This document shows positions 22,848-33,210 of a stretch of 64,000 nt of DNA, piece after piece (position 1 is the stretch's first letter; each line of letters opens with the position of its first letter). The stretch covers positions 133,707 to 197,706 of the forward strand of contig CASFJS010000005.1 in NCBI GenBank assembly GCA_949295085.1, written 5' to 3'. The position numbers and the translations under genes were made by a program. This stretch comes from an uncultured Pseudomonadota bacterium (GTDB taxonomy: Bacteria > Pseudomonadota > Alphaproteobacteria > RF32 > CAG-239). The notes under the pieces were generated by a model. The model ran no database searches. It saw nothing but the letters and a program-made list of their open reading frames with translations, and was not told the origin of the DNA.

Positions 22848-23442
22848 ATAAGTCATTTTTTAATAAGATGTCTGCCAGCGGCCATGGAAACCAGTGGCCG
22901 GTTTTTATCGGTGAGCAGGAAAGTCCGCTGGGGTCGTCGTGCTCGGCAAATATACAAGTGACCATAATTTGGCCATTCATATATTTGCAAACCGCAAAGG
23001 GGCGCAGGTTCTTTTTCGTCGGCAGGTAAATCCGGAAATTTTCCGCCGGGTCGAACGAGATGTCCGTGCCGTCGGAAAAACGGATTGTGGTGTCCTGCAC
23101 GGCCGCATAAATGTAGCCGTACGTCCGACGGACGGCCAGAACAGCCTCTTTAAAACAGCCGTTTGCCGTGAAGACGTTGTAGGTTTTAACGTCTTCCCAG
23201 CTAACTCCCCGATGGGCGCCGGCTTCCATCAAAAGATGGTTGACGGATTGCAGGAACTCCCGACCGTTTAGAACCGGCTCTTTAAGTTCGGCCAGTTTGT
23301 CCGCGGGCAGGGCTTTGATAAAGTTTCCTTCATCGTGTTCACGCGCTTCGCGGTAGGGGTCCAGGAGTGGGGTTGTTTCTTTTGCCGGGGCGGTTTTTTC
23401 CGTCTTGGAAAAAATGTCCGCCAGTTTTTTTAATACCTTCAT
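22846..23442 (-). CDS. Uncharacterised cytoplasmic protein
   Basis: A 198-residue minus-strand protein; the start at 23442 (MKVLKKLADIFSK) is chosen over an in-frame ATG at 23541, which would overlap the upstream rlmH end and add unrelated residues. The N-terminal 60 residues are charged. The core alternates hydrophobic and aromatic residues (TYGYIYAAVQDTTIRFSDG, FRIYLPTKKNLRPFAVCKYMN) and ends with GHWFPWPLADILLKNDL, probably a beta-rich globular fold. No signal peptide or membrane span. No family recognised. It interrupts what is elsewhere an rsfS-rlmH neighbourhood. Confidence 0.72.
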   Translation of the reverse strand: MKVLKKLADIFSKTEKTAPAKETTPLLDPYREAREHDEGNFIKALPADKLAELKEPVLNGREFLQSVNHLLMEAGAHRGVSWEDVKTYNVFTANGCFKEAVLAVRRTYGYIYAAVQDTTIRFSDGTDISFDPAENFRIYLPTKKNLRPFAVCKYMNGQIMVTCIFAEHDDPSGLSCSPIKTGHWFPWPLADILLKNDL

Positions 23443-23512
23443 ATAATAAAAAATTAAAAATTTGTTTCTGTGGACAGATATAGACGAAAATATGCCAAGT
23501 GTCAAATAAAAT

Positions 23513-23953
23513 TTATTCGCGGTGGTAAGGATGGCCGGCAATAATGGTTTGGATACGGTAGATTTGTTCGGCCAAAACCGCGCGCATCAGCATATGCGGC
23601 AGGGTCAGACGGCCGAAAGCCAAAATCAAATCGGCCCGGTCGCGAGTGGATTGCAGATGACCGTCGGCACCGCCGATTAAAAAGCAAATTTCCGAAGTGC
23701 CGTTAAGCTGCCAGCCGGCGATTTTGGCAGCGAGTTCGGTTGATTTGAGGTTTTCGCCGCGTTCGTCCAAAACAATAACTTTGGCGCCGTGCGGAATATG
23801 CGCGGTTAAAAAAGCGGCCTCGTCCGTTGGGTTGGAATTGTCTTGTTCTTTAACGATAATCTGCCAGCCGGAGCGCTTGGCGTATTCGGTGATGATGGCG
23901 GCTTCGGGCGAGTTTTTTTTGCATTTGCCGATGGCGAGAATCGTGGCTTTCAT
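23513..23953 (-). CDS. rlmH: 23S rRNA pseudouridine-1915 N3-methyltransferase RlmH
   Basis: RlmH, a SPOUT-class enzyme, methylates pseudouridine 1915 in helix 69 of 23S rRNA. The 146-residue length is right. The knotted SAM site is visible as VIVLDERGENLKS and CFLIGGADGH, and the C-terminus HMLMRAVLAEQIYRIQTIIAGHPYHRE is a near-perfect match to the family's conserved end. It begins four bases inside the end of the pit gene, so pit-rlmH are translationally coupled. Confidence 0.97.
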   Translation of the reverse strand: MKATILAIGKCKKNSPEAAIITEYAKRSGWQIIVKEQDNSNPTDEAAFLTAHIPHGAKVIVLDERGENLKSTELAAKIAGWQLNGTSEICFLIGGADGHLQSTRDRADLILAFGRLTLPHMLMRAVLAEQIYRIQTIIAGHPYHRE

Positions 23954-24999
23954 CGATAGACTTCCAGATCAAAAACATTTTGCAGGAAAAACAACGAAAT
24001 GTAACACAACAAAGCCGCGGCTACCGGAGTTAATATCCAGCCGACGGCAATGCGGCCGAGAAGCCCCCAGTTAATACTGCAGCCTTTTAAGATGCCGATG
24101 CCCATAACGGCGCCGATAATTGCCTGTGAGCTTGAAACCGGTACCAGCGGAAAACTCGGAAGATTGTGCGAGACCAAAAAATGCTGCAAATTTTGCGAGG
24201 CAAAAAGAAATAACACCAAAGCCTGCGAAACCACGGCAACCCACGCCATCAGCGGCGACATCCGGATAATGCCGTTACCGACGGTGGTCATTAAGCCGCG
24301 AGAATAGGTGAATACGCCGACGCTTATGGCAATACCGCCGATGAGAAACAAAACCTGAGTCGGCGACAAGGTCAACAGCGATCCGATGTCAACCGCCTGC
24401 AGCGGGCTTGAGGAAACAAATACTCCCATGACGTTAGCTATGTTGTTGGCGCCCAAGGCATAAGCGCCGAAAGCACCGGCTAAAATCAGGCCGATGCGGG
24501 TGTAGCAATCCTGACGAATCAGCGTGATATGGCAGTGGCGAATGACAAAACGAACCATATAGTAAAGCAGTACGGCGATGATGCCGGCCAAAACCGGGCA
24601 AAAGACCCAGGTGCCGACAATCTTGCCCAAAACGGCAATATCCGTCGGTTTGCCGGCAAAAAGGTTCCAGCCGATAATGCCGCCGACAATTGCCTGCGAG
24701 GTGGAAACCGGCAGAGAAAGTTTGACCGTCCAATAAATGGTTAAGGCAGCGGCCAGAGCGGACATAAAAGCGCCGGCCAAAGCGTTGACCGAACCCAAAG
24801 CGCCCAGAGTCTGCGAAGCGCCGGAGCCGGCATAAACCGCGCCGATGGTGATAAACAGCGAGGATATAATTGCCGCGGTGCGGAATTTGACCATTTTGGT
24901 GCCGACGGCGGTGCCGAAAATATTGGCGGCGTCGCTGGCGCCCAAAGACCAGCCCAAAAACAAGCCGGAGCTTAAATAAAACCAGAAGGATATATCCAT
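23950..24999 (-). CDS. PiT-family inorganic phosphate transporter
   Basis: A 349-residue inner-membrane protein with about ten hydrophobic helices. Two copies of the PiT signature are seen: GASDAANIFGTAVGTK in the N-terminal half and GANNIANVMGVF in the C-terminal half (usual form GANDVANA). It imports phosphate, probably with H+ or Na+. The first base of its start codon overlaps the last of the upstream PhoU-like gene, a standard pairing in which the partner regulates the transporter. The substrate could also be sulphate in some PiT relatives. Confidence 0.92.
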   Translation of the reverse strand: MDISFWFYLSSGLFLGWSLGASDAANIFGTAVGTKMVKFRTAAIISSLFITIGAVYAGSGASQTLGALGSVNALAGAFMSALAAALTIYWTVKLSLPVSTSQAIVGGIIGWNLFAGKPTDIAVLGKIVGTWVFCPVLAGIIAVLLYYMVRFVIRHCHITLIRQDCYTRIGLILAGAFGAYALGANNIANVMGVFVSSSPLQAVDIGSLLTLSPTQVLFLIGGIAISVGVFTYSRGLMTTVGNGIIRMSPLMAWVAVVSQALVLFLFASQNLQHFLVSHNLPSFPLVPVSSSQAIIGAVMGIGILKGCSINWGLLGRIAVGWILTPVAAALLCYISLFFLQNVFDLEVYR

Positions 25000-25658
25000 C
25001 AGATGCTCCGTTTAATGGTGAAAATCAGCAATTCATCAATAAAATCTTCGGCGGTGTCGGCGATATCGGCAATTTCGTTGATAAATTGCTTGAGCTGAAG
25101 TTTGTTGGCCAGCGGGAGTTTTGAATCGAAAACTTTTTCCAAAAGCTGACGTGAACATAAATCCGATTCATGCTCAATGAAATAAACTTTTTGCGAGTAA
25201 TCACGCACCGAGCTCAGGTCGCGGAAAAACGAGCGCGAGGCTTTGCCCATATTTTCGGCGCACTCGGCGCTCAATCGGCCGAGCTCACGGATATTGCCGT
25301 GATATTCGTCGGGAATTTCCGGTTGTTCGACGTAAAACATATAGGTCGCCTCGTCGAATTTGTTGATGATACGATCCAGATTTTCGGTCAGCTGCAGGAC
25401 ATCGGCACGTAAATCGGGCAGAAGATTGTTGCCGTACAGCTGATTTTCAATACTGCGGCGCAGGGCATCGGCTTCGTGTTCGATCTTTTTTATCTGACGA
25501 GATATTTTTTTGAAATTTTCGCTGCGGCCTTCGCGCAGATAAACATCGATAGCCTTGCCGAAGGTCATGGAGGCGTTAATCAGTTTGTTGTGAAAATTGT
25601 CGATATCGGCTTCGAGGGTTTTGGTTTTGGAGAATAAAGAAAGCTGCAAATGAAACAT
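24999..25658 (-). CDS. DUF47/PhoU-like Pit accessory protein
   Basis: A 219-residue, all-alpha, highly charged cytoplasmic protein of the DUF47 (TIGR00153) family, related to PhoU. Family segments include FKKISRQIKKIEHEADALRR and ENLDRIINKFDEATYMF. It is the first gene of the phoU-like/pit/rlmH unit on the minus strand. Such proteins modulate the neighbouring phosphate transporter. Confidence 0.92.
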   Translation of the reverse strand: MFHLQLSLFSKTKTLEADIDNFHNKLINASMTFGKAIDVYLREGRSENFKKISRQIKKIEHEADALRRSIENQLYGNNLLPDLRADVLQLTENLDRIINKFDEATYMFYVEQPEIPDEYHGNIRELGRLSAECAENMGKASRSFFRDLSSVRDYSQKVYFIEHESDLCSRQLLEKVFDSKLPLANKLQLKQFINEIADIADTAEDFIDELLIFTIKRSI

Positions 25659-25813
25659 TAGATTTATTCCTGCTTGTTTTTTGGTTTTTACATCCTATTT
25701 ATGACGCATATTTTAGAGATTATCAATAAGATTTATTTTTAGCTTGTAAAAATATTTCAATTGATTAATATGTATCTGGTTTTTGGATATTATATTTTTA
25801 TAAGGATGATAAA

Positions 25814-26545
25814 ATGAAAAATACTAATGCTGTTTATATATCTTTGGTGGCTTTGGTCGTGGCCATTGTTGCGCTGGTTATGTGCATCGTTTGCTGCACT
25901 TCCGGCAAAGGCGGCGCCAATGTTGACGTGAAAGCTGCTTTGATGGAAGAACCGGGAATGGTTATTGAAGCCATGCAGGCCTTTGAAAATAAACAAAGAG
26001 AAGATGCTTTGCGCCTGGTTGAAGAAAAAATCAAAGACAATGCCGACGAATTGTATGAGCGTGCCGATGACGGCGTTATCGCCAATCCGGACGGCGAGAT
26101 GGTCTTGGTTGAATTCTTTGATTATTCTTGCTCATTCTGTCACAAACTGTATCCGGCTTTGAAAGAGATTATTGCCAATAATCCGGATGTTAAGGTTGTG
26201 GCCAAACCGATGGCTTTCCTGGCTCCGGTTTCGAAATATGCGGCCGAAGCTTCTTTGGCGGCGGCAGAACAGGGCAAATTCGGGGAGGCTTATTCGGCAA
26301 TCTTTGAGATTGAAGGCCGGATGACCGAAGAATCCGTTGATGCCGCTTTGGCCGGCGTCGGCTTGGATATGGAAAAACTGAAAGCCGATATGAAATCGGA
26401 CAAGGTTCGCAATACGCTGGATGCCGTTTCCAAATTGTCGTCTGAGATTCAGGTGAGCGGTGTTCCGACTTTGGTATTCAATAATAAGCTTTTGCAAACA
26501 TTGGATGCCGAGGATATCCAGAAAGCGATTGACGAAGCTAAATAA
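25814..26545 (+). CDS. Membrane-anchored DsbA/Com1-like thiol oxidoreductase
   Basis: A 243-residue protein with one N-terminal membrane helix (residues ~8-30, containing three Cys) that tethers a periplasmic thioredoxin fold. The active site is FFDYSCSFCHK, a CxxC close to the CGYC of the Com1/DsbA subfamily, and the cis-Pro loop is VSGVPTLVFN. These proteins form or isomerise disulphides in exported proteins. The helical insertion and length fit DsbA-like proteins of Alphaproteobacteria. The presence of several Cys-rich exported proteins nearby gives it plausible clients. A strong terminator with a GCAA loop follows. Confidence 0.92.
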   Translation: MKNTNAVYISLVALVVAIVALVMCIVCCTSGKGGANVDVKAALMEEPGMVIEAMQAFENKQREDALRLVEEKIKDNADELYERADDGVIANPDGEMVLVEFFDYSCSFCHKLYPALKEIIANNPDVKVVAKPMAFLAPVSKYAAEASLAAAEQGKFGEAYSAIFEIEGRMTEESVDAALAGVGLDMEKLKADMKSDKVRNTLDAVSKLSSEIQVSGVPTLVFNNKLLQTLDAEDIQKAIDEAK

Positions 26546-26569
26546 GCTTGGCTTAAGAGGCGTTGAAAG

Positions 26570-26600
26570 AAAGTCGTTCTCGCAAGAGGGCGACTTTTTT
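26570..26600 (+). terminator. Terminator after the DsbA-like gene
   Basis: A 12-bp stem including G-U pairs (26570-26581 with 26586-26597), a GCAA tetraloop and a T tract. Confidence 0.92.
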
Positions 26601-26623
26601 GGTCTAAGAACTTAAACAAAAGC

Positions 26624-26652
26624 TTGTGTTTGATAAATAAAAACACTATATA
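26624..26652 (+). promoter_or_regulatory. Promoter-like sequence for ftsH
   Basis: TTGTGT (26624-26629), 17 bases and TATATA (26647-26652), 40 bp ahead of ftsH. No heat-shock (sigma-32) consensus was recognised. Confidence 0.5.
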
Positions 26653-26691
26653 TATAAAAGATTTTGGTTATTAATTTTTTAGGATCATATT

Positions 26692-28557
26692 ATGGGAATG
26701 GGAAGAAACTTTTTTATCTGGCTCGGGGTGTTTGTTGCTTTGTCACTGGCGGTCAGTCTGTGGGGCGGCGATCCGGTACGGGCCGGTGCGGAAAAATTGG
26801 CGTTTTCGGAATTTATGGACCGGGTGGAGAGCAAACAAATTGCCGAAGTGGTTATCAGCGGCGCCAATATCAGCGGAACTTATACCGACGGCAAAAAGTT
26901 TTATACCTATGCGCCTTATGATCCGACAATGGTTGAAAATTTGCGCCAGAACGACGTCAAAGTAACGGCAGCACCCGAAGATAACACCAGCAATAATTTA
27001 TGGGGAATTTTTGTTTCGTGGTTTCCGATGTTATTGCTTATCGGGGTGTGGATTTTCTTTATGCGGCAGGCTAATTCCGGCAACAACAAGGCTTTAAGTT
27101 TCGGTAAATCGCGGGCGCGGTTGATTGAGAACAATAAAAAAGTGACCTTTGCCGATGTGGCCGGTGCCGATGAAGCCAAACAAGAGCTGGAAGAGATTAT
27201 CGAATTTTTGAAAGATCCGGCCAAGTTTCAACGGTTGGGCGGTAAGATTCCGCGGGGCGTGTTGATGGTCGGGCCTCCGGGAACGGGTAAAACCCTGTTG
27301 GCCAAAGCCGTAGCCGGTGAGGCAGATGTGCCGTTCTTTTCAATATCGGGGTCGGACTTTGTCGAGATGTTTGTCGGCGTCGGCGCCTCAAGAGTGCGCG
27401 ATATGTTTGCTCAGGCCAAGAAAAATGCCCCGTGTCTGCTGTTTATCGACGAGATTGACGCGGTGGGGCGTCATCGCGGCGCCGGTTTGGGCGGCGGTAA
27501 TGACGAGCGGGAACAGACGCTCAACCAGCTTTTGGTCGAGATGGACGGTTTTGATGACAAAGAAAACGTTATTTTAATTGCGGCAACCAACCGGCCGGAT
27601 GTTTTGGATCCGGCGTTGCTGCGGCCGGGGCGGTTTGACCGGCAGGTAACGGTGACGAATCCGGATAAAAAGGGTCGCGAGGAAATTTTGAAAGTGCATG
27701 TCAAAAAAGTGCCTTTGGCGAGAGATGTCAATTTGTCGGTTATTGCCCGCGGCACGCCGGGGTTTTCGGGTGCGGATCTGGCCAATCTGGTTAATGAGGC
27801 GGCGCTTTTGGCGGCGCGCAAAAACAAAACCAAGGTAACCTCAAAGGACTTTGACGAGGCCAAAGACAAGGTCTTGATGGGGGCGGAGCGCAAGTCAATG
27901 GCGATGGATGAGAACGAGAAAAAATTGACGGCTTATCACGAGGCCGGACATGCGATTTGCTCGTTGTTTGTCGAGGAGACCGATCCGATCCACAAGGCAA
28001 CGATTATTCCGCGCGGACGGGCGCTGGGTATGGTGCAGCAGCTGCCGGAAAAAGACCAGTATTCGTATTCCAAGACCAAAATGTTGTCACGCCTGATTAT
28101 TATGATGGGCGGGCGTGTGGCCGAGGAGCTGAAATTCGGTCCGGCCAAGATTACCTCCGGCGCATCGTCGGATATTGCCGCGGCAACCAATCTGGCGCGC
28201 TCGATGGTAACCGAATGGGGAATGAGCGATAAGCTGGGGCCGGTTTTGTATGCTGAAAACACCGGTGAGGTGTTTTTGGGTAAATCGGTGACCCAGAGCC
28301 GCAATATGAGCGAGGAAACCGCCCGTCTGGTGGATGAAGAAATTAAAGGGCTGGTGATGAACGCTTATAAAAATGCGACGGCGTTGTTGAAAGAACATCA
28401 GGCGGATTGGGAAAAATTGTCCGAAGCGCTGATGGAATACGAAACACTAACCGGCGAAGAAATTAAAGATCTGCTTGCCGGCAAGCCGATTAATAAGGAC
28501 ACGGACGCACCTGTAGCGCCGGAAAAGCGAACGCAGGCGTCATTGCCGGAATTGTAA
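26692..28557 (+). CDS. ftsH: ATP-dependent zinc metalloprotease FtsH
   Basis: FtsH is the membrane-bound AAA+ protease that degrades misfolded membrane proteins and regulators. The 621-residue protein has two N-terminal membrane helices (residues ~5-22 and ~103-123) around a short periplasmic domain, Walker A GPPGTGKT at 194-201, the pore/Walker B region ([11 protein letters not shown]), the SRH ([21 protein letters not shown]), and the zinc motif HEAGH at 416-420. Length and order are standard. A terminator follows and isolates it from the S10 operon. Confidence 0.99.
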   Translation: MGMGRNFFIWLGVFVALSLAVSLWGGDPVRAGAEKLAFSEFMDRVESKQIAEVVISGANISGTYTDGKKFYTYAPYDPTMVENLRQNDVKVTAAPEDNTSNNLWGIFVSWFPMLLLIGVWIFFMRQANSGNNKALSFGKSRARLIENNKKVTFADVAGADEAKQELEEIIEFLKDPAKFQRLGGKIPRGVLMVGPPGTGKTLLAKAVAGEADVPFFSISGSDFVEMFVGVGASRVRDMFAQAKKNAPCLLFIDEIDAVGRHRGAGLGGGNDEREQTLNQLLVEMDGFDDKENVILIAATNRPDVLDPALLRPGRFDRQVTVTNPDKKGREEILKVHVKKVPLARDVNLSVIARGTPGFSGADLANLVNEAALLAARKNKTKVTSKDFDEAKDKVLMGAERKSMAMDENEKKLTAYHEAGHAICSLFVEETDPIHKATIIPRGRALGMVQQLPEKDQYSYSKTKMLSRLIIMMGGRVAEELKFGPAKITSGASSDIAAATNLARSMVTEWGMSDKLGPVLYAENTGEVFLGKSVTQSRNMSEETARLVDEEIKGLVMNAYKNATALLKEHQADWEKLSEALMEYETLTGEEIKDLLAGKPINKDTDAPVAPEKRTQASLPEL

Positions 28558-28587
28558 AAAGAAGAGAGCTTCGGCTCTCTTTTTTTT
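28556..28587 (+). terminator. Terminator after ftsH
   Basis: A 7-bp stem (28563-28569 with 28574-28580), UUCG tetraloop and eight T residues. Confidence 0.93.
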
Positions 28588-28705
28588 GATGTGTATGGAT
28601 CGGTTGACTCAATTTAGACAAAAAGTCTAACATGACTCAAACAGAGTCTGAGTCTCGGTTTGCTAAAATCAAAAAAGCAAATTTTTTTCATTTTTTTTGC
28701 TTTTT

Positions 28706-28733
28706 TTGCTTGCAATTTGGTTTGCGATATGTT
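28706..28733 (+). promoter_or_regulatory. Promoter-like sequence and long leader of the S10 operon
   Basis: TTGCTT (28706-28711), 16 bases and TATGTT (28728-28733) predict a leader of ~220 nt before rpsJ. The leader has competing hairpins near 28814-28841 (CCGC-TTT-GCGG nested in TCTTTCC...GGAAGA). This is where E. coli has the L4-binding S10 leader; similarity of mechanism is only a guess. An open frame at 28660-28899 in this gap is rejected as coding. tuf or fusA, common neighbours, are not upstream. Confidence 0.5.
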
Positions 28734-28959
28734 ACAAGGGGCGCGTATCAAAGGGGTTGAGGCTGAAGATGCCGGCAACTTTTTGGGTATAAAACATAAC
28801 GCATTCCTTGGATCTTTCCGCTTTGCGGAGCGTCTGGAAGACTGGCGGACGGGTGAACAACATGAGATTGCAAGGCTCTGCATAAGGTTTAACTTTTAGA
28901 TGGCAAGCTTCTAAATTAGTGGAGGTTATGCCGTCTAGTTATAAGGAAAAGTATTTAAG

Positions 28960-29268
28960 ATGGATACACAAAATATCAGAATTCGCCTGAAGGCTTTTGA
29001 CCATCGTTTGCTGGATCTTTCCACCAAAGAAATCGTCCATACGGCCAAAAGAACAGGCGCCAACGTCAGAGGGCCGATCCCCCTGCCGACCAGAATCGAA
29101 AAGTTTACGGTAAACCGTTCGCCGCACGTTGACAAAAAGTCGCGCGAGCAGTTTGAAATCCGTACGCACAAGAGACTTCTGGATATTGTTGACCCGACGC
29201 CGCAAACGGTTGATGCTTTGATGAAGCTTGATCTGGCTGCCGGGGTAAATGTTGAAATCAAGTTATAA
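28960..29268 (+). CDS. rpsJ: 30S ribosomal protein S10
   Basis: A 102-residue S10, also the NusE antitermination factor. Recognisable from [21 protein letters not shown] and [22 protein letters not shown]. First gene of the ribosomal superoperon and thus next to the long leader. A 63-bp gap separates it from rplC. Confidence 0.99.
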   Translation: MDTQNIRIRLKAFDHRLLDLSTKEIVHTAKRTGANVRGPIPLPTRIEKFTVNRSPHVDKKSREQFEIRTHKRLLDIVDPTPQTVDALMKLDLAAGVNVEIKL

Positions 29269-29331
29269 TATTAATGTTGGCTTGGTAAGTAAGAGGTCAG
29301 GTCAACCTATTAAGAAAAGGAAAAAATAATA

Positions 29332-30060
29332 ATGCGTACAGGTCTGATTGCAAAAAAACTTGGAATGTCCCGCATTTTTAATGTTGACGGTACTCATGTG
29401 CCGGTAACGGTTTTGCAGATTGACGGCTTGGAAGTCGTCGCGGTGAAGACTCAGGAAAAAGACGGTTATACGTCGGTTCAACTGGGTTGCGGCAGTATCA
29501 AAGCAAAGAATCTGTCAAAGCCGATGAAGGGATATTTTGCAAAGGCTAATGTTGAGCCGAAGAAAAAGCTGGCTGAGTTCCGTGTTTCGGAAGATTGCCT
29601 GCTTGCCGTCGGCGATAAATTATCTGCAGAACACTTTGTTCCGGGGCAGTTTGTTGACGTCTGCGGAACATCAATCGGCAAAGGGTTTGCCGGCGCCATG
29701 AAGCGCCACAATTTTGCCGGTTTGGAAGCATCGCACGGTGTGTCGATTTCGCACCGCTCGCACGGTTCTACAGGAAACAGACAGGATCCCGGTAAGGTAT
29801 TTAAGGGCAAAAAGATGGCCGGACACATGGGCGATGAGCGGGTTACCGTGCAGAACCTCAAGGTTGTTTCGGTTGATGCCGATAAGGGATTGATTATGGT
29901 TAAAGGCGGTGTTCCCGGATGTGAAAACAGCTGGGTTTATGTTACCGATGCCGTTAAGAAATCTTCTTCGGTTAAATTGCCGTTGCCTGCCGGTTTGATT
30001 AAAGTTGATGAACCTGTTGCAGCTAAAGCCGAGGCTGAAACTCCGGCTGAGAATGCATAA
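29332..30060 (+). CDS. rplC: 50S ribosomal protein L3
   Basis: A 242-residue L3, an early-assembly 23S rRNA protein near the peptidyl-transferase centre. It starts [16 protein letters not shown] and contains the conserved [33 protein letters not shown], split here for reading as [12 protein letters not shown] and [14 protein letters not shown]. The C-terminus has an extra ~25 residues rich in Ala and Glu, a common alphaproteobacterial extension. An AAAAGGAA site precedes the ATG. Confidence 0.99.
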   Translation: MRTGLIAKKLGMSRIFNVDGTHVPVTVLQIDGLEVVAVKTQEKDGYTSVQLGCGSIKAKNLSKPMKGYFAKANVEPKKKLAEFRVSEDCLLAVGDKLSAEHFVPGQFVDVCGTSIGKGFAGAMKRHNFAGLEASHGVSISHRSHGSTGNRQDPGKVFKGKKMAGHMGDERVTVQNLKVVSVDADKGLIMVKGGVPGCENSWVYVTDAVKKSSSVKLPLPAGLIKVDEPVAAKAEAETPAENA

Positions 30061-30081
30061 AAAGTTATAAGGATGAAGATA

Positions 30082-30702
30082 ATGAAACAGGACATCTTAA
30101 ATTTGGAAAACAAGGTTGTCGGTTCGATTGAACTTGACCAGTCAATTTTCGGACTGGAAGTTTGTGCCGATATCCTGCACCGCGTTGTGGTTTGGCAGTT
30201 GGCCAGACTGCAGGCCGGTACTCATAAGACCAAAGGCCGTTCGGAAGTTGCCTTAACGCCGGCCAAACCTTTTAAACAAAAAGGCGGCGGTCGTGCCCGT
30301 CAGGGTTCGCGCAAAGGTACGCAGTTCCGCAAGGGCGGCGTGGTGTTTGGTCCGGTTGTTCGCGATCATTCGCATGATTTGACCAAGAAGTTTAGAAAAT
30401 TGGGCTTGAAGACAGCATTGTCTGCCAAGGCCAAAGAGGGCAATTTGGTTATTATCGACGAGGCCAAACTGGCTCAGCCGAAAACCAAAGACCTCAAAAA
30501 CAAACTGGAAGCTTTGAATCTGACCAACAGTTTGTTTATTGACGGTAAAGAGGTTGATACCAATTTTGCTCTGGCTTCGCGCAATATCATCGGTGTTGAC
30601 GTTTTGCCGACCATCGGTGCTAACGTATACGACATCTTGAGAAAAGAAAAATTGGTCTTGACGAAAGATGCGGTTGTTTGCTTGGGAGAAAGATTGAAAT
30701 GA
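30082..30702 (+). CDS. rplD: 50S ribosomal protein L4
   Basis: A 206-residue L4; in enterobacteria it also represses the S10 operon through the leader. The start at 30082 is preferred to the ATG at 30073, because AAGG at 30069-30072 abuts the first ATG but is nine bases from the second. Family segments [24 protein letters not shown] and [18 protein letters not shown] are seen, including the tunnel loop. The stop TGA overlaps the rplW start. Confidence 0.97.
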   Translation: MKQDILNLENKVVGSIELDQSIFGLEVCADILHRVVVWQLARLQAGTHKTKGRSEVALTPAKPFKQKGGGRARQGSRKGTQFRKGGVVFGPVVRDHSHDLTKKFRKLGLKTALSAKAKEGNLVIIDEAKLAQPKTKDLKNKLEALNLTNSLFIDGKEVDTNFALASRNIIGVDVLPTIGANVYDILRKEKLVLTKDAVVCLGERLK

Positions 30703-31016
30703 GTAAGGCTAAGAAAACAAACAATGTAACGGCCAAAATGTATGATACGTTGGTTCGTCCGGTTATTACCGAGAAATCAATGTTGTCGTCGGAAAACGGC
30801 AAAGTTACATTCATCGTTCCTTTGTCTGCCAATAAAGACGAAGTTAAGGCTGCCGTTGAAGCAATCTTTAATGTCAAAGTAAACAAAGTGAATACAATTC
30901 GTATAAACGGCAAAGAGAAGTTCTTCCGCGGCCATGCCGGACAGCGTTCCGACTACAAAAAAGCGGTGGTGACACTTGCCGAAGGTCAAAACATTGATGT
31001 TACTACAGGGATATAA
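30699..31016 (+). CDS. rplW: 50S ribosomal protein L23
   Basis: A 105-residue L23, which lies at the exit tunnel and docks trigger factor and SRP. The ATG at 30699 overlaps the rplD stop (ATGA) and is preceded by GGGAGAAAG, so it is preferred to an in-frame upstream codon at 30678. Core segments [28 protein letters not shown] and [13 protein letters not shown] are typical. Confidence 0.98.
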   Translation: MSKAKKTNNVTAKMYDTLVRPVITEKSMLSSENGKVTFIVPLSANKDEVKAAVEAIFNVKVNKVNTIRINGKEKFFRGHAGQRSDYKKAVVTLAEGQNIDVTTGI

Positions 31017-31019
31017 AAA

Positions 31020-31856
31020 ATGGCATTGAAAAATTATAAGCCCACATCTCCTGGACTTCGTCAGCTCGTTATCGTTGACAGAAGCGAGTTGTACAAAGGC
31101 AAACCTGAAAAATCGTTGACGGTCGGTTTGACAAAGACCGGCGGCCGCGATAATTTCGGTCATGTTACCAGTCGCAGAATTGGTGGCGGTCATAAACGCA
31201 AATTTCGCGTGATTGACTTCAAACGCAGAAAATTTGATGCAGAGGCAACCGTCGAGAGGATTGAATATGATCCGAATCGTTCGGCTTTTATTGCTTTGAT
31301 AAGCTATGAGGACGGCGAAAAGGCTTATATTCTGGCTCCGCAAAGATTGAAAGCCGGCGATAAGATTATTTCTTCGGAAAAAGCCGATATCAAGCCGGGC
31401 AACGCGATGCCTTTGAAAAATATGCCGGTCGGCACGATTATTCACAACGTTGAGCTTAAAGCCGGAAAGGGCGGACAGTTGGTTCGTTCGGCCGGGTGCT
31501 ATGCTCAGCTGGTTGGTAAAGATGCCGGTTATGCGCAGTTAAAACTCAGCTCGGGCGAGCTTCGGGTTGTCCGTGAAGAATGTTTGGCAACGGTCGGTGC
31601 GGTTTCGAACCCCGATAACCAAAACAAATCACTCGGCAAAGCCGGTCGCAATCGTTGGCTGGGTAATCGTCCGGTTTCGCGCGGTGTTGCCATGAACCCG
31701 GTTGACCACCCGCACGGCGGTGGTGAGGGTCGTACTTCGGGCGGTCGTCATCCGGTTACGCCTTGGGGTAAACCGACGAAAGGTGCTAAGACTCGTACTA
31801 ACAAAAAGACGGATAAGTTCATTTTGAGAAGCCGTCATGAAAACAAAAAGAAATAA
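31020..31856 (+). CDS. rplB: 50S ribosomal protein L2
   Basis: A 278-residue L2, needed for subunit association and peptidyl transfer. It starts [17 protein letters not shown], and has the [18 protein letters not shown] segment and the highly conserved [26 protein letters not shown], which carries the catalytically important His. Three bases separate it from rplW. Confidence 0.99.
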   Translation: MALKNYKPTSPGLRQLVIVDRSELYKGKPEKSLTVGLTKTGGRDNFGHVTSRRIGGGHKRKFRVIDFKRRKFDAEATVERIEYDPNRSAFIALISYEDGEKAYILAPQRLKAGDKIISSEKADIKPGNAMPLKNMPVGTIIHNVELKAGKGGQLVRSAGCYAQLVGKDAGYAQLKLSSGELRVVREECLATVGAVSNPDNQNKSLGKAGRNRWLGNRPVSRGVAMNPVDHPHGGGEGRTSGGRHPVTPWGKPTKGAKTRTNKKTDKFILRSRHENKKK

Positions 31857-31868
31857 GGAGAAACGCTC

Positions 31869-32150
31869 ATGACACGTTCCGTATGGAAAGGGCCGTTTGT
31901 TGATGGCTATCTTCTGAAAAAAGCTGAAGCCGCAAGAGCTTCAAAACGTAACGAAGTGATTAAAATCTGGTCTCGTCGTTCAACGATGTTGCCGCAGTTT
32001 GTCGGTTTGACGTTCGGCGTGCATAACGGCCACAAGTTTATTCCGGTACTGGTTACCGAGGATATGATCGGCCATAAGTTCGGTGAATTTGCGCCGACCC
32101 GCACGTTCTACGGTCATGCCGCAGACAAAAAGGTTCAGAGAGGTGAGTAA
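31869..32150 (+). CDS. rpsS: 30S ribosomal protein S19
   Basis: A 93-residue S19, a head protein that works with S13 at the A site. Starts [20 protein letters not shown] and contains [19 protein letters not shown] and [25 protein letters not shown] lies before the ATG. Its stop and the rplV start overlap by one base. Confidence 0.99.
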   Translation: MTRSVWKGPFVDGYLLKKAEAARASKRNEVIKIWSRRSTMLPQFVGLTFGVHNGHKFIPVLVTEDMIGHKFGEFAPTRTFYGHAADKKVQRGE

Positions 32151-32524
32151 TGAGTAAAAAACAAAATGCAAGAAGAGTAGAGGCAAACGAGGCTTTGGCT
32201 ATTTGTCACTCTATTCGCACTTCTCCGCGCAAGCTTAATTTGGTGGCGCAAACCATTCGCGGTTTGAGCGCATCAAAAGCGGTGGCAGAGCTCAGCTTTT
32301 CGAAGAAAAGAATTGCAAAAGTTGCTTTGGCGGTATTGCAATCGGCAATTGCCAATGCAGAAAACAATCACCAGCTCAATATCGACAAATTGTTTGTTAA
32401 AGAAGCTTTTGTCGGTAAGGGCTTAGTTATGAAACGTATGCACGCGCGCGGTCGCGGCAGAGGGGCCAGAGTTTTGAAGCCCTTTTCAAAGTTGACCGTT
32501 GTGGTGGCAGAACGCGGGGAGTAA
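32150..32524 (+). CDS. rplV: 50S ribosomal protein L22
   Basis: A 124-residue L22, whose hairpin lines the exit tunnel. Family segments: [34 protein letters not shown], and the C-terminal [20 protein letters not shown]. The tunnel hairpin looks wild-type. The N-terminus is ~10 residues longer than in E. coli. Confidence 0.98.
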   Translation: MSKKQNARRVEANEALAICHSIRTSPRKLNLVAQTIRGLSASKAVAELSFSKKRIAKVALAVLQSAIANAENNHQLNIDKLFVKEAFVGKGLVMKRMHARGRGRGARVLKPFSKLTVVVAERGE

Positions 32525-32528
32525 TCTA

Positions 32529-33197
32529 ATGGGACAAAAAGTAAATCCTACCAGTCTTCGTTTGGGAGTTAACCGTACATGGGACTCTCGGTGGTATGCT
32601 GATGACAAGTATGCGGATTATCTTCTCGAAGACGTTAAAATTAAAGAATTTTTGAAGGAAAAATTGGCACAGGCCGGCGTCAGCAAGATTGTGATTGAGC
32701 GTCCTGCCAAGAAAGCCAGAGTGACAATTCATTCCGCAAGACCGGGTGTTGTTATCGGCAAGAAGGGTCAGGATATTGAAGTCTTGAGAAAAGACATTCA
32801 GAAGATGACTGATTCGGAAGTCCAATTAAACATTCTGGAAGTAAGGAAACCTGAGTTGGATGCGCAATTAGTGGCAGACAGCGTGGCACAGCAGCTGGAG
32901 CGTCGCGTGGCTTTTCGCCGGGCAATGAAACGCGTTATGCAGTCTGCTTTGCGTCTGGGTGCCGAGGGGATTAAGGTTGCTTGTTCGGGACGTTTGGGCG
33001 GCGCGGAAATCGCCAGAACCGAGCATTACCGCGAGGGCCGTGTTCCTTTGCATACCCTGCGTGCCGACATTGATTATGCAACCTCAACCGCTCATACGAC
33101 TTATGGGGCTTGCGGCGTTAAGGTTTGGATCTATAAGGGCGAAATTATGGCTCATGATCCGATGGCGCAAGACAAAAAGTTGGCTGAGCAGAAATAA
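32529..33197 (+). CDS. rpsC: 30S ribosomal protein S3
   Basis: A 222-residue S3 with KH domain, at the mRNA entry channel. The start at 32529 gives the universal [14 protein letters not shown] and follows a GGGGAG site within the rplV end; the upstream in-frame codon at 32499 is rejected. KH signature: [22 protein letters not shown]. The C-terminal half includes [20 protein letters not shown]. Confidence 0.98.
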   Translation: MGQKVNPTSLRLGVNRTWDSRWYADDKYADYLLEDVKIKEFLKEKLAQAGVSKIVIERPAKKARVTIHSARPGVVIGKKGQDIEVLRKDIQKMTDSEVQLNILEVRKPELDAQLVADSVAQQLERRVAFRRAMKRVMQSALRLGAEGIKVACSGRLGGAEIARTEHYREGRVPLHTLRADIDYATSTAHTTYGACGVKVWIYKGEIMAHDPMAQDKKLAEQK

Positions 33198-33210
33198 TGG
33201 GTGAATAGAA

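Noticed and set aside
28660-28899. Open frame of 79 residues in the S10 leader
   Set aside because: It begins in an A/T homopolymer stretch upstream of the likely promoter and shows no recognisable protein pattern.
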